Of a DNA stretch of 64,000 bases, positions 29,177 through 38,140 are shown one piece after another; within the stretch, counting starts at the first letter, position 1, and each line of letters begins with the position of its first letter. Below the pieces are notes generated by a model. It had not been told where the DNA came from and made no database searches. It saw only the letters and a list, made by a program, of their open reading frames with translations. Position numbers and translations under genes: made by a program. The DNA is from Rhizobium rhododendri (lineage in GTDB: Bacteria; Pseudomonadota; Alphaproteobacteria; Rhizobiales; Rhizobiaceae): the NCBI RefSeq assembly GCF_007000325.2, contig NZ_CP117267.1:2991001-3055000 (forward strand), read 5' to 3'.

Positions 29177-29875
29177 ATGAGTTTCCGGGCGACCATCCTG
29201 ACGCTCTATCCCGAGATGTTTCCCGGCCACCTCGCGACATCTCTTGCAGGCAAGGCGTCGGCGCGCGGCCAGTGGTCGCTCGACACGCTGCAGATCCGCG
29301 ATTTTGCCACCGATCGCCACCGCACCGTCGACGACACGCCGGCCGGCGGAGGCGCCGGCATGGTGCTGAAGCCCGACGTGCTCGCCCGCGCCATCGACCA
29401 CGCCGGCTCTGACGACGGTCGCCCCCGCCTGCTGATGAGCCCGCGCGGAAGGCCGTTGACGCAGCAACGCGTCCGCCAACTGGCGGCGGGGCCGGGCGTC
29501 GTCATCGTCTGCGGCCGCTTCGAGGGCGTCGACCAGCGTGTGATCGATGCCCGCGACCTCGAGGAAATCTCGATTGGCGACTACATCCTCTCCGGCGGCG
29601 AACCGGCAGCGCTGGTGCTGCTGGATGCCATCATCCGCATCCTGCCCGGCGTCATGGGCAACGACCTCTCCGGTACGCACGAGAGCTTCGAAAACGGCAT
29701 GCTGGAGCACCCGCATTATACGCGCCCGCAGCAGTGGGAAGGCCGCGAGATCCCGGCTGTCCTGACATCGGGCAACCACGGCGCCATCGCCAGATGGCAG
29801 GCCGAGGAGGCCTTGAAGCTGACACGGGCGCGCCGGCCCGACCTGCTCGACGATGCCGACGTGTCAGGCCGCTGA
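29177..29875 (+). CDS. trmD: tRNA (guanine37-N1)-methyltransferase TrmD
   Basis: The 232-residue SPOUT methyltransferase has [11 protein letters not shown] (near residue 57), [21 protein letters not shown] (near 114) and [20 protein letters not shown], which form the knotted SAM site. The C-terminal [12 protein letters not shown] segment binds the tRNA. It makes m1G37 to prevent frameshifting. It is in the usual rpsP-rimM-trmD-rplS order, with 229 bp before rplS. Confidence 0.96.
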   Translation: MSFRATILTLYPEMFPGHLATSLAGKASARGQWSLDTLQIRDFATDRHRTVDDTPAGGGAGMVLKPDVLARAIDHAGSDDGRPRLLMSPRGRPLTQQRVRQLAAGPGVVIVCGRFEGVDQRVIDARDLEEISIGDYILSGGEPAALVLLDAIIRILPGVMGNDLSGTHESFENGMLEHPHYTRPQQWEGREIPAVLTSGNHGAIARWQAEEALKLTRARRPDLLDDADVSGR

Positions 29876-30104
29876 TATCGGCCCCATTGCCGACAGCCCG
29901 GATCGAGAAAAATACGGCGCGAGGGATGACAAACCCTGCATTTTGGTGTAACTGCCCACGCGGACATGGGGTCAACCCCGTCGACCAGCAAAGAAATAAT
30001 AGTGAATTCGCCCCCGTCCGAAAGGACAAGATCCCGCGGCATCGACCTACGGATACTGGCAGGGCGCTCTGGCTGTTTTAGAAGAACTCGAAAAGGTTAG
30101 ACCA

Positions 30105-30668
30105 ATGAACATCATTCAGGAACTGGAAGCCGAACAGGCTGCCAAGATCTTAGCCGTACGCAAGCTGCCGGAATTCTCCCCGGGCGATACGCTCCGCGTC
30201 AACGTCAAGGTAACCGAAGGTACGCGCACCCGCGTGCAGGCCTATGAAGGCGTCTGCATCGGCCGTTCTGGCGGCGGCATCCACGAGAACTTCACGGTTC
30301 GCAAGATTTCCTACGGCGAAGGCGTCGAGCGCGTATTCCCGATGTATTCGCCGATGATCGAAAGCGTCGACGTCGTCCGTCGCGGTAAGGTCCGTCGCGC
30401 CAAGCTGTACTACCTGCGCGATCGTCGCGGCAAGTCGGCTCGTATCGTTGAAGACACCGGTATCCGCGCCCGCAAGCTGAACGACGCCGAGCGCGCTGCG
30501 ATGGCCGAAGAGAAGGCCCGTATCGAAGCTGAGAAGGTCGCAGCAGCACAGGCACTGGCCGCCGAGAAGGCAGCAGCCGAAGCCGCTGAAGCAAAAGCTG
30601 CCGACGAAGCAGCAAAGGCGAAGGCCGCTGAAGAAGCCGCCGCTGCCGCCGAACCTGCTGCGGAATAA
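30105..30668 (+). CDS. rplS: 50S ribosomal protein L19 with long acidic-alanine tail
   Basis: Residues 1-120 are canonical L19 ([67 protein letters not shown]). L19 sits at the 30S-50S interface. The last 65 or so residues are a charged Ala/Glu/Lys repeat tail predicted to be helical; E. coli L19 lacks this. A 229-bp leader precedes the gene, and a terminator follows at 30702-30735. Confidence 0.96.
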   Translation: MNIIQELEAEQAAKILAVRKLPEFSPGDTLRVNVKVTEGTRTRVQAYEGVCIGRSGGGIHENFTVRKISYGEGVERVFPMYSPMIESVDVVRRGKVRRAKLYYLRDRRGKSARIVEDTGIRARKLNDAERAAMAEEKARIEAEKVAAAQALAAEKAAAEAAEAKAADEAAKAKAAEEAAAAAEPAAE

Positions 30669-30701
30669 GCCTTCAGGCTTTGACGCAAAAATAGTATCTG
30701 G

Positions 30702-30737
30702 AAAGGGCGGTCTTTGGGCCGCCTTTTCTGTTTTTAT
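30702..30737 (+). terminator. Rho-independent terminator after rplS
   Basis: AAAGGGCGG and GCCGCCTTTT form a G/C-rich hairpin (30702-30725) followed by CTGTTTTTATC, closing the ffh-rplS run. Confidence 0.8.
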
Positions 30738-30817
30738 CGTCCCGGCCATGCCATTGCCCTTGCCAGCGACTTTGCACCTGTGACAATTTCGCGATTGGCC
30801 ATTTGGGGAGATTTTCC

Positions 30818-31615
30818 ATGACGTTCCGCCGCTCGTTCCTGCTGGGTCTGACCGCCCTTGTCTTGTCGCCGCTCGCAGCCCTTGCCGCCGACCTTCCGGA
30901 TCTGAAAGGCAAGACGGTCGTCGTCGTCACCGAAAATGCCTATCCTCCGCTGCAGTTCGTCGAGCCGAAGACCGGCAAGGCGATCGGCTGGGAATACGAT
31001 GCGATGAACGAGATCGCCAAGCGGCTGAATTTCAAGGTCGAATACCAGAACACCAGCTGGGACGCGATGATCCAGGCGGTGTCAGACGGCCAGTACGCCA
31101 TCGGAATGACCGGCATCACCATCAAGGAAGACCGTAAGCAGAAGGTCGATTTCTCCAACCCGTACATGCGCTCACAGCAATTCATGCTGGTGCGCGGCGA
31201 CGAGAAGCGCTTCACCGACGCCAAGACGTTCGCCGCCTTCAAGGACGGCCTGGTCGGCGCCCAGCCGGGCACCACGCCCTTTTACACATCCGTCTACGAA
31301 GTGCTCGACGGCAACGAGCAGAACCCGCGCATCAAGCTGTTCGAAACCTTCGGCGCCACCGTCCAGGCCTTGAAGACCGGCGATGTCGATACCGTTCTGA
31401 CGGACGGCACAGCTGGCAAGGGCTATGTCGAAAGTTCTGGCGGCGCCCTGAAGCTGATCGGCGGCCCGCTTGGCGTCGAGGACTTCGGTTTCATCTTCCC
31501 GAAGGGATCCGACCTCGTGGCTCCCGTCAACGCCGCCATTGCTGCACTCAAGGCAGACGGCACCTTCGCGGCGCTCGATAAGAAATGGTTCGTCGACTAC
31601 AAGATGGGCGGCTGA
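30818..31615 (+). CDS. Polar amino-acid ABC transporter substrate-binding protein
   Basis: ATG at 30818 follows GGGGAG and gives 265 residues with a signal peptide (cleavage near ALAA, about residue 24). The mature protein shows the SBP_bac_3 pattern: GWEYDAMNEIAKRLNFKVEY, MIQAVSDGQYAIGMTGITI, RKQKVDFSNPYMRSQQFML and GVEDFGFIFPKGSDL. It binds an amino acid in the periplasm; ligand not predictable. The permease follows at once, but no ATPase gene is nearby. Confidence 0.93.
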   Translation: MTFRRSFLLGLTALVLSPLAALAADLPDLKGKTVVVVTENAYPPLQFVEPKTGKAIGWEYDAMNEIAKRLNFKVEYQNTSWDAMIQAVSDGQYAIGMTGITIKEDRKQKVDFSNPYMRSQQFMLVRGDEKRFTDAKTFAAFKDGLVGAQPGTTPFYTSVYEVLDGNEQNPRIKLFETFGATVQALKTGDVDTVLTDGTAGKGYVESSGGALKLIGGPLGVEDFGFIFPKGSDLVAPVNAAIAALKADGTFAALDKKWFVDYKMGG

Positions 31616-31631
31616 TGCTCGATACAGTGAA

Positions 31632-32462
31632 GTGCCGCCGGTGATTGCAGCCCAGCCCTCGCCGAGCGGCAAAGACAAGGGCGACTACCCCTGGTGGCTG
31701 GTCGCCCTGATCGTCATCTGCGTGGCGGTCGCCATCGTCATCGCCACCAGCGGCCTCTATACACAGGTCTTCCTCACCGTCGTGACCGGCGCAACGATCA
31801 CCGTCTTCGTGACTCTGGTCTCCTTCGTGCTGGCGACGCTGCTCGGCCTCGGCGTGATGCTTCTCGGGCGCGCCGACAACGTCGTCCTCAGGCAGGTCTC
31901 GCGCTTCTACATCGAGGTGATCCGCGGCATCCCGATGCTGGTGCTGCTGTTCTACGTCGCCTTCGTCGGCGCCCCCGCCATCGTCGCTGCCTATAACATG
32001 CTGACCGCGCCGCTGGTGGCTGCCGGATGGACCGAGCCGCTGATGGTGCGCGAGCTGTCGCTGATGTGGCGGGCGATCATTGCCTTGACGATCGGCTATG
32101 CCTCGTTCATCGCCGAGATCTTTCGCGCCGGCATCGAAGCGGTCGATCACGGCCAGATCGAGGCATCGAAGGCGCTCGGCCTCTCCCGCGTCCAGCGCTT
32201 CCGGCTCGTGGTCTTCCCGCAGGCGATCCGCGTCATCCTGCCGCCGCTGTCGAACGACTTCGTCTCGATGGTCAAGGACTCGTCGCTGGTCTCGGTGCTC
32301 GGCGTTGCCGACATCACCCAGATGGGCAAGGTCTACGCCTCGGGCTCCTTCCGGTTCTTTGAAACCTATTCGATTGTCACCTATATCTACCTGATACTGA
32401 CGGTTGGCCTGTCGCTGTTGCTGCGGCAGTTTGAGAAGCGGATGCGCCAGGTCAGGCGCTAG
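31632..32462 (+). CDS. Amino-acid ABC transporter permease
   Basis: The 276-residue protein has five membrane spans and the EAA loop EASKALGLSRVQRFRLVVFPQAIRVILPP (about residues 175-205) of the HisMQ family. The start is uncertain: no in-frame ATG precedes it, and GTG at 31632 or 31641 are the options. An ATG at 31615, overlapping the upstream stop, is in another frame and closes after nine codons. It pairs with the binding protein just upstream; the ATPase must be encoded elsewhere. Confidence 0.9.
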   Translation: MPPVIAAQPSPSGKDKGDYPWWLVALIVICVAVAIVIATSGLYTQVFLTVVTGATITVFVTLVSFVLATLLGLGVMLLGRADNVVLRQVSRFYIEVIRGIPMLVLLFYVAFVGAPAIVAAYNMLTAPLVAAGWTEPLMVRELSLMWRAIIALTIGYASFIAEIFRAGIEAVDHGQIEASKALGLSRVQRFRLVVFPQAIRVILPPLSNDFVSMVKDSSLVSVLGVADITQMGKVYASGSFRFFETYSIVTYIYLILTVGLSLLLRQFEKRMRQVRR

Positions 32463-32707
32463 AACCCCAATGATTCGAATTGCCGTGCGCCAGAAAAATT
32501 GGTAAAGCCAGCCCCATGGAATCGAAGTTTAGATGCATCGGCGGAGAGACTTTCGTGCTGCAGGACCACAAGCGTCTGCCAGCGCGTTTCTTTGCGATGA
32601 TTTCAGGCGCGCTCAACAGCCGGGTTTGCTGATCGAGCCTGCGGCCGGCGAGCCCCTCGCCGCCCCATCATTTTCCGCGATACCCACTCCAATATGGATC
32701 CGCCGCC

Positions 32708-34117
32708 ATGACAGCACCCCGCACGCTCTATGACAAAATCTGGGACGACCACGTCGTCGATACGCAAGACGATGGTACCTGTCTTCTCTACATCGACCGT
32801 CACCTCGTTCATGAAGTGACCTCGCCGCAGGCCTTCGAAGGCCTGCGCATGACGGGCCGGACCGTTCGCGCGCCGCAGAAGACGCTCGCTGTCGTCGACC
32901 ATAACGTGCCGACCTCGCCGGATCGCCACCTCGGCATCAAGAATGAGGAAAGCCGCATCCAGGTCGAGGCGCTGGCCACCAATGCCGCCGAATTCGGGGT
33001 CGAGTACTATTCCGCCAGCGATATCCGCCAGGGCATCGTCCACATCGTCGGCCCCGAGCAGGGCTTCACCCTGCCGGGCATGACCATCGTCTGCGGCGAC
33101 AGCCACACCTCGACGCATGGTGCCTTCGGCGCGCTGGCGCACGGCATCGGCACATCCGAGGTCGAGCATGTGCTGGCCACGCAGACGCTGATCCAGCAGA
33201 AGGCCAAGAACATGCTGGTGCGCGTCGACGGGAAGCTGCCCGACCACGTCACCGCTAAGGACATCATCCTTGCCATCATCGGCGAGATCGGCACCGCCGG
33301 CGGCACCGGCCACGTCATCGAATTTGCCGGCGAAGCCATCCGCGCCCTGTCGATGGAAGGCCGCATGACGGTCTGCAACATGACCATCGAGGGCGGCGCC
33401 CGCGCCGGCCTGATCGCCCCAGACGAGAAGACCTTCGAATACATCAAGGGCAAGCCACGCGCACCATCGGGCGAGAACCTGGAAAAGGCCATCGCCTACT
33501 GGAAGACCCTGCAGACCGACAAAGGCGCCCATTACGACAAGGTCGTCGTGCTCGATGCCGCCAACCTGCCGCCGATCGTCTCCTGGGGCTCTTCGCCGGA
33601 AGACGTCGTCTCCGTGCAGGGTGTCGTGCCTGATCCGGCCGAGATCGAGGACGAGAACAAGCGCACCTCGAAGCAGCGCGCCCTCGACTACATGGGCCTG
33701 ACCGCCGGCACGAAGATGACCGACATCAGCATCGACCGCGTCTTCATCGGCTCCTGCACCAACGGCCGCATCGAGGATTTGCGCGCCGTCGCCAAGGTTG
33801 TCGAAGGCCGCACGGTGGCGCCGACAGTCGACGCGATGATCGTGCCCGGCTCCGGCCTCGTCAAGGAACAGGCGGAAGCCGAAGGCCTCGACAAGATCTT
33901 CAAGGCCGCCGGCTTCGACTGGCGCGAGCCGGGCTGTTCCATGTGCCTGGCCATGAACGACGACCGGCTGAAGCCGGGCGAGCGCTGCGCCTCGACCTCG
34001 AACCGCAATTTCGAAGGCCGCCAGGGCCACAAGGGCCGCACCCATCTGGTCTCCCCGGCCATGGCCGCCGCCGCCGCCATCGCCGGCCACTTCGTCGATA
34101 TCCGCGAGTGGAAATAG
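32708..34117 (+). CDS. leuC: 3-isopropylmalate dehydratase large subunit
   Basis: The 469-residue protein starts [17 protein letters not shown] and carries the LeuC/aconitase signatures [26 protein letters not shown] (near residue 135) and the [4Fe-4S] ligands in GSCTNGR (near 349) and GCSMCLAMN (near 408). With LeuD it isomerises 2- to 3-isopropylmalate in leucine synthesis; leuD is not adjacent. The 245-bp upstream gap shows no leucine-rich leader peptide. A hairpin follows the stop. Confidence 0.97.
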   Translation: MTAPRTLYDKIWDDHVVDTQDDGTCLLYIDRHLVHEVTSPQAFEGLRMTGRTVRAPQKTLAVVDHNVPTSPDRHLGIKNEESRIQVEALATNAAEFGVEYYSASDIRQGIVHIVGPEQGFTLPGMTIVCGDSHTSTHGAFGALAHGIGTSEVEHVLATQTLIQQKAKNMLVRVDGKLPDHVTAKDIILAIIGEIGTAGGTGHVIEFAGEAIRALSMEGRMTVCNMTIEGGARAGLIAPDEKTFEYIKGKPRAPSGENLEKAIAYWKTLQTDKGAHYDKVVVLDAANLPPIVSWGSSPEDVVSVQGVVPDPAEIEDENKRTSKQRALDYMGLTAGTKMTDISIDRVFIGSCTNGRIEDLRAVAKVVEGRTVAPTVDAMIVPGSGLVKEQAEAEGLDKIFKAAGFDWREPGCSMCLAMNDDRLKPGERCASTSNRNFEGRQGHKGRTHLVSPAMAAAAAIAGHFVDIREWK

Positions 34118-34135
34118 GCATAAGCGTCTGAGTAA

Positions 34136-34164
34136 ACCGGAGGCCAACAAACCCGGCCTCCGGT
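34136..34164. terminator. Hairpin after leuC
   Basis: ACCGGAGGCC (34136-34145) and GGCCTCCGGT (34155-34164) form a perfect 10-bp stem with a 9-nt loop 19 bp after the leuC stop. There is no clear T-run, so termination may need Rho. Confidence 0.55.
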
Positions 34165-34287
34165 TCCAAGTCCAAGAGCTGGATTTGTAAGTTCGTCGTC
34201 GACGGGATTGACCATTCCCCTGAAAACGAAACGCGGTCGCAGAAGCCAAACTTTTCACCACGACATTACCCACGATTTCCCCAATTT

Positions 34288-34320
34288 CCCTCACTCCTGT
34301 GCCCATCACCGGAATGACGG
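34288..34320. repeat. 33-bp solo derivative of the 137-bp element (degenerate)
   Basis: It begins CCCTCACTCCTGTG and ends CACCGGAATGACGG. Same 33-bp length and layout as the copy at 19697, with several substitutions. Confidence 0.7.
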
Positions 34321-34452
34321 GAGGAAGTGGGGGCCTCTCTGAGCAAGGCCTTGTAAACTCAAGTCTATCGAGGCGCCCAACTCCGTGAAAAGGGATCAAT
34401 TGCTACCACGTATTCTAAGATCCAACTTCGCCTGGGATGCGCGCCCCCACTT

Positions 34453-34589
34453 CCCTCATTCCTGTGCTCGTCACAGGAATCCAGTCACGGCGCGTCTGCG
34501 CCGTGGGAGGACTCTCTGTTGGTGAGGAAAGTATCTATCGCCCAAAGACTTGGGCGGCTGGATTCCTGTGACAGGCACAGGAATGAGGG
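34453..34589. repeat. 137-bp palindromic element, dispersed copy
   Basis: It is exactly the same length as the three copies between ccmA and ccmB. It begins CCCTCATTCCTGTGC and ends GCACAGGAATGAGGG, with internal CGGCGCGTCTGCGCCG and CGCCCAAAGACTTGGGCG hairpins. The region between the two inner hairpins is the most diverged part. Confidence 0.92.
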
Positions 34590-34629
34590 AGGTCGGGGGT
34601 GGCTTTTTGGTTTTGTGATCTTTCTGACC

Positions 34630-34690
34630 TCACACGCACACACACTCTCTCTATCTCTCGCACTCTCTCCTCTCCCGCTTCCCTCCATCG
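34630..34690. repeat. CA/CT simple-sequence tract
   Basis: About 60 bp are almost purely alternating C/A then C/T (CACACGCACACACACTCTCTC and onward), with only a few G residues. Such low-complexity tracts are rare in this GC-rich genome. Confidence 0.7.
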
Positions 34691-35214
34691 CCCCTGCCCG
34701 CAGCACCTCATAGGGATAAACCGTTGGGATTTCCGTTTGGAAACAATGCCGGCATCATAATTTCATCCCCGTGCTTTCATCCCGATCTATAATCACCCCG
34801 TTCCACCATCGGATACACCGGTCTGCGTTACCGGCGAGGTGGGGCCGGGTCTTGGAGGGGTTGCTGTCTACGCAGGCGACTTCTTCAAGGGTCCGCAGAA
34901 GTGGATCCCTTCGGGCCCCTAGGCTCGGCGTGCCTGTGTGGCATAACTCCGGCAGCTTTTCCCTTAACGGGACCTGGGTCGGAAACAGAGGATCCGGAGT
35001 TGCGGATAAAAACTGTCGAACGGGGCACATCGCGTGTCACTTCACTAAAAATCATCAGGCACTCGGTGTGCCCCGGCCATCAGAATTGTCATGACACGGA
35101 CCGAACAGGCCGCGTGAACGGGGAAGCGTGGGGGTTGTTGTCGGGCCGGTGCAAAGCCCTCGGAATCGTCTTTCACAACCGCAAGTCGGGCGCTAAGGTG
35201 GGCCCACGCAACGA

Positions 35215-36510
35215 ATGGACCGAATGATGCTCAACGACCCGCGCTCCCATGGCCTATGGGAAAAGACCGCCCCGCCGCCGCCTGTGACGCAGCCGCTTGC
35301 CGGCGCGGTATCGGCCGATGTGGTGATCGTCGGCGGCGGTTATACGGGCCTGTCGTCGGCCCTGCATCTTGCCGAGGCCGGCACGCGGGTGGTGCTTCTC
35401 GAAGGCAACGAGATCGGCTTCGGTGGCGCCGGGCGCAATGTCGGGCTGATCAATGCCGGCATGTGGGTGATGCCCGACGACGTGCCGGGCGTGCTTGGCC
35501 CGCTCTACGGCGAGCGCCTGCTCGATACGCTCGGCAACGGCCCTGAACTGGTGAAGGCGCTGATCGACAAGCACAGCATTGCCTGCGAACTCGAGCGCAA
35601 CGGGACGCTGCACTGCGCCGTCGGCGCCGATGGGCTGAAGGAGATCGAGGCCCGCGCCCGCCAGTGGGCGAGTCGAGGGGCGCCCGTCACCGTGCTCGAT
35701 GCCGACGAGACGCGCCGCCGCATCGGCAGCGACGGCTATGCCGGCGCGCTGCTCGACATGAGGGCCGGGACGCTGCAGCCGCTTGCCTATGCGCGCGGGC
35801 TTGCCAAGGCGGCCATCCGTGCCGGCGCAACACTCCACACCGGCAGCCGCGTTACGGAGACCAGCCGCGAGGGCAGTCGCTGGGTGGTAAGGACAGCCGC
35901 CGGCAGCGTCACCGCCGACTGGATCGTCGTCTCCACCGATGCCTACAGCACCGGGCCGTTCGAACAGGTGCGCGGCGAGCAGGTTTTGCTGCCCTATTTC
36001 AATTTTGCCACCGTGCCGCTGGGAGACAATCTGCGCAAATCCATCCTGCCCGGCCGCGAAGGTGTCTGGGACACCAAGGAGGTGCTGTCTTCCTTCCGCA
36101 TGGACCAGGCCGGGCGCCTGGTGTTCGGCAGCGTCGGGGCACTGCGCAACACCGGTGCCGCGATCCACAAGGGCTGGGCCCGGCGGTCCCTGAAGCGGCT
36201 GTTCCCGCAGCTTGGCGACATCGAATTCGAATGCGAATGGTACGGCAAGATCGGCATGACCGACAATGCCCTCCCGAGGTTTCACAGGTTCGCCGAAAAC
36301 GTCGTCGGCTTCAGCGGCTATAACGGGCGCGGCATCGCGCCAGGCACGACATTCGGAAAGACCCTTGCAGCCCATATCCTCGGACGGATCGGCGAAAACG
36401 AACTGCCGCTGCCACCGACCGAGGTTGGCGCCCCCCGCTTCCGTGCCCTCAAGGAAATGTGGTACGAGGCCGGCGCCCAGATTGCCCATCTTGCCGAGTC
36501 CCGCTTCTAG
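35215..36510 (+). CDS. FAD-dependent DAO-family oxidase, probable L-pipecolate oxidase (AmaA-like)
   Basis: The 431-residue protein has a dinucleotide-binding VVIVGGGYTGLSSALHLAEAG (near residue 35) and the DAO-family C-terminal FSGYNGRGIAPGTTFGK (near 372). It resembles PuuB/OrdL-type oxidases. The next gene is an antiquitin-type dehydrogenase. The combination matches amaA-amaB of Pseudomonas putida, where AmaA oxidises L-pipecolate to piperideine-6-carboxylate. Other cyclic or primary amine substrates remain possible. The ribosome binding site is weak, and ATG codons at 35215, 35224 and 35227 are all usable. Confidence 0.85.
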   Translation: MDRMMLNDPRSHGLWEKTAPPPPVTQPLAGAVSADVVIVGGGYTGLSSALHLAEAGTRVVLLEGNEIGFGGAGRNVGLINAGMWVMPDDVPGVLGPLYGERLLDTLGNGPELVKALIDKHSIACELERNGTLHCAVGADGLKEIEARARQWASRGAPVTVLDADETRRRIGSDGYAGALLDMRAGTLQPLAYARGLAKAAIRAGATLHTGSRVTETSREGSRWVVRTAAGSVTADWIVVSTDAYSTGPFEQVRGEQVLLPYFNFATVPLGDNLRKSILPGREGVWDTKEVLSSFRMDQAGRLVFGSVGALRNTGAAIHKGWARRSLKRLFPQLGDIEFECEWYGKIGMTDNALPRFHRFAENVVGFSGYNGRGIAPGTTFGKTLAAHILGRIGENELPLPPTEVGAPRFRALKEMWYEAGAQIAHLAESRF

Positions 36511-36554
36511 CCGGCGCCAGGCCACCATCAGACCAACTCAAGGGACAGCCTCAC

Positions 36555-38087
36555 ATGACCGCTCTCGATCTTGCCCAGGAAACCAAAAAGATCTTAACCG
36601 ACCTCGGCGTCGCCACGGAACGCTTTACCGGCGGCACCCTGTCGGTAACATCGCCGATCACAGGCGGCGAAATCGGCCGCCTGCCGGAGCACTCCGTTGC
36701 AGAGGCCCGCGCGGCCATCGACGCGGCGCATGAAGCCTTCCTCACCTGGCGCACGGTTCCGGCGCCGAAACGCGGCGAACTGATCCGCCTGCTCGGCGAA
36801 GAGCTTCGCGCCGGCAAGGCGGCACTCGGCCGGCTGGTCTCCATCGAGGTCGGCAAGATCACCTCGGAAGGTCTCGGCGAAGTGCAGGAGATGATCGACA
36901 TCTGCGACTTCGCGGTCGGCCTGTCCCGCCAACTCTACGGACTGACGATCGCCACCGAGCGCTCCGAGCACCGGATGATGGAAAGCTGGCACCCGCTCGG
37001 CGTCACCGGCATCATCTCGGCCTTCAATTTCCCCGTTGCCGTCTGGTCGTGGAATGCGGCGCTGGCCATGGTCTGCGGCAATTCGACGGTGTGGAAGCCA
37101 TCGGAAAAGACGCCGCTGACGGCGCTCGCCACCCAGGCGCTGTTCGAAAAGGCGCTGAAGCGCTACGTCGCGGAAGGCGGTTCTGCGCCGGCTAATCTTT
37201 CGACACTGCTGATCGGCGGCCGCGATATCGGCGAAGCGCTGGTCGATCACGTCAAGGTGCCGCTGGTGTCTGCCACCGGCTCGACCGCCATGGGCCGCAC
37301 TGTCGGCCCGAAACTTGCCGCCCGCTTTGCCCGCGGCATTCTCGAACTCGGCGGCAACAACGCCGCCATCGTCTGCCCGACGGCCGATCTCGACCTGACG
37401 CTGCGCGGCGTCGCCTTTTCGGCGATGGGCACGGCCGGCCAGCGCTGCACCTCGCTGCGTCGCCTATTCGTCCACGAGAGCGTATACGACCAGCTGGTAC
37501 CGCGATTGCAGAAGGCCTATGGCTCGGTGAGCGTCGGTAATCCGATGGAAGACGGCGTGCTGGTCGGACCGCTGATCGACAGGCAGGCGTTCGACAAGAT
37601 GCAGGCGGCGCTGGCAGCAGCCAAGGCAGAGGGCGCAACCGTCACCGGCGGCGAGCGCGTTGAGGCCGATGGCGCGGATGCCTTCTACGTTCGGCCGGCG
37701 CTGGTGGAAATCCCAGCGCAGACCGGCCCGGTCGTCGAGGAAACCTTCGCGCCGATCCTCTACGTCATCAGGTACAGCGATTTCGATGCGGTTCTCGACC
37801 TGCACAATGCCGTGCCGCAGGGCCTTTCGTCGTCGATCTTCACCAACGACATAAGGGAAGCGGAGACCTTCCTGTCGTCACGCGGTTCGGATTGCGGCAT
37901 TGCCAATGTCAATATCGGCCCGTCCGGCGCCGAGATCGGCGGGGCTTTCGGCGGCGAGAAGGAAACCGGCGGCGGCCGCGAATCCGGCTCGGATGCCTGG
38001 CGCGCCTATATGCGTCGCGCCACCAACACCATCAATTACGGCCGCACGCTGCCGCTCGCCCAGGGCGTCAAGTTCGACGTCGAATAA
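36555..38087 (+). CDS. amaB: Aldehyde dehydrogenase, antiquitin type (L-aminoadipate-semialdehyde dehydrogenase, AmaB-like)
   Basis: The 510-residue protein (start MTALDLAQETKK) has catalytic Cys298 in GQRCTS and general-base Glu264 in LELGGNN. The C-terminal GAEIGGAFGGEKETGGGRESGSDAWRAYMRR is the hallmark of the ALDH7/antiquitin class that oxidises aminoadipate semialdehyde (piperideine-6-carboxylate) to 2-aminoadipate. It lies 44 bp after the DAO oxidase, so the two probably form the last steps of lysine/pipecolate breakdown. A GC-rich hairpin ends the unit. Confidence 0.92.
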   Translation: MTALDLAQETKKILTDLGVATERFTGGTLSVTSPITGGEIGRLPEHSVAEARAAIDAAHEAFLTWRTVPAPKRGELIRLLGEELRAGKAALGRLVSIEVGKITSEGLGEVQEMIDICDFAVGLSRQLYGLTIATERSEHRMMESWHPLGVTGIISAFNFPVAVWSWNAALAMVCGNSTVWKPSEKTPLTALATQALFEKALKRYVAEGGSAPANLSTLLIGGRDIGEALVDHVKVPLVSATGSTAMGRTVGPKLAARFARGILELGGNNAAIVCPTADLDLTLRGVAFSAMGTAGQRCTSLRRLFVHESVYDQLVPRLQKAYGSVSVGNPMEDGVLVGPLIDRQAFDKMQAALAAAKAEGATVTGGERVEADGADAFYVRPALVEIPAQTGPVVEETFAPILYVIRYSDFDAVLDLHNAVPQGLSSSIFTNDIREAETFLSSRGSDCGIANVNIGPSGAEIGGAFGGEKETGGGRESGSDAWRAYMRRATNTINYGRTLPLAQGVKFDVE

Positions 38088-38098
38088 GGGATGCCATA

Positions 38099-38130
38099 GA
38101 ATGCGCGGCGGCCGGGGCCGCCGCGCATTC
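38099..38130. terminator. Hairpin between convergent genes
   Basis: GAATGCGCGGCGGCC (38099-38113) and GGCCGCCGCGCATTC (38116-38130) form a 15-bp perfect stem, followed by CTTTG on the plus strand. It lies between the convergent amaB and glucoamylase-like genes. Confidence 0.65.
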
Positions 38131-38140
38131 CTTTGAAAAA

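Larger units (their letters stand above)
34118..35214. other. 1.1-kb intergenic region with repeats and no gene
   Basis: In order it holds a leuC hairpin (34136-34164), a 33-bp solo repeat (34288-34320), a full 137-bp repeat (34453-34589), a CA/CT-rich tract (34630-34690) and about 500 bp without recognisable structure before the oxidase gene. Short open frames here show no ribosome binding site or family features. Confidence 0.75.

Noticed and set aside
31615..31644. ATG overlapping the stop of the binding-protein gene as permease start
   Set aside because: It is in a different frame from the permease and reaches a stop after nine codons.
32463..32707. Leucine-rich leader peptide (attenuator) before leuC
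   Set aside because: No short frame with a run of leucine codons followed by alternative hairpins was found.
34755..35030. Open frame in the leuC-oxidase gap
   Set aside because: There is no ribosome binding site, no recognisable domain, and overlapping frames of similar length exist on the other strand.
38099..38130. Insertion-sequence terminal repeat
   Set aside because: A single compact hairpin between convergent stop codons is better explained as a transcription stop.
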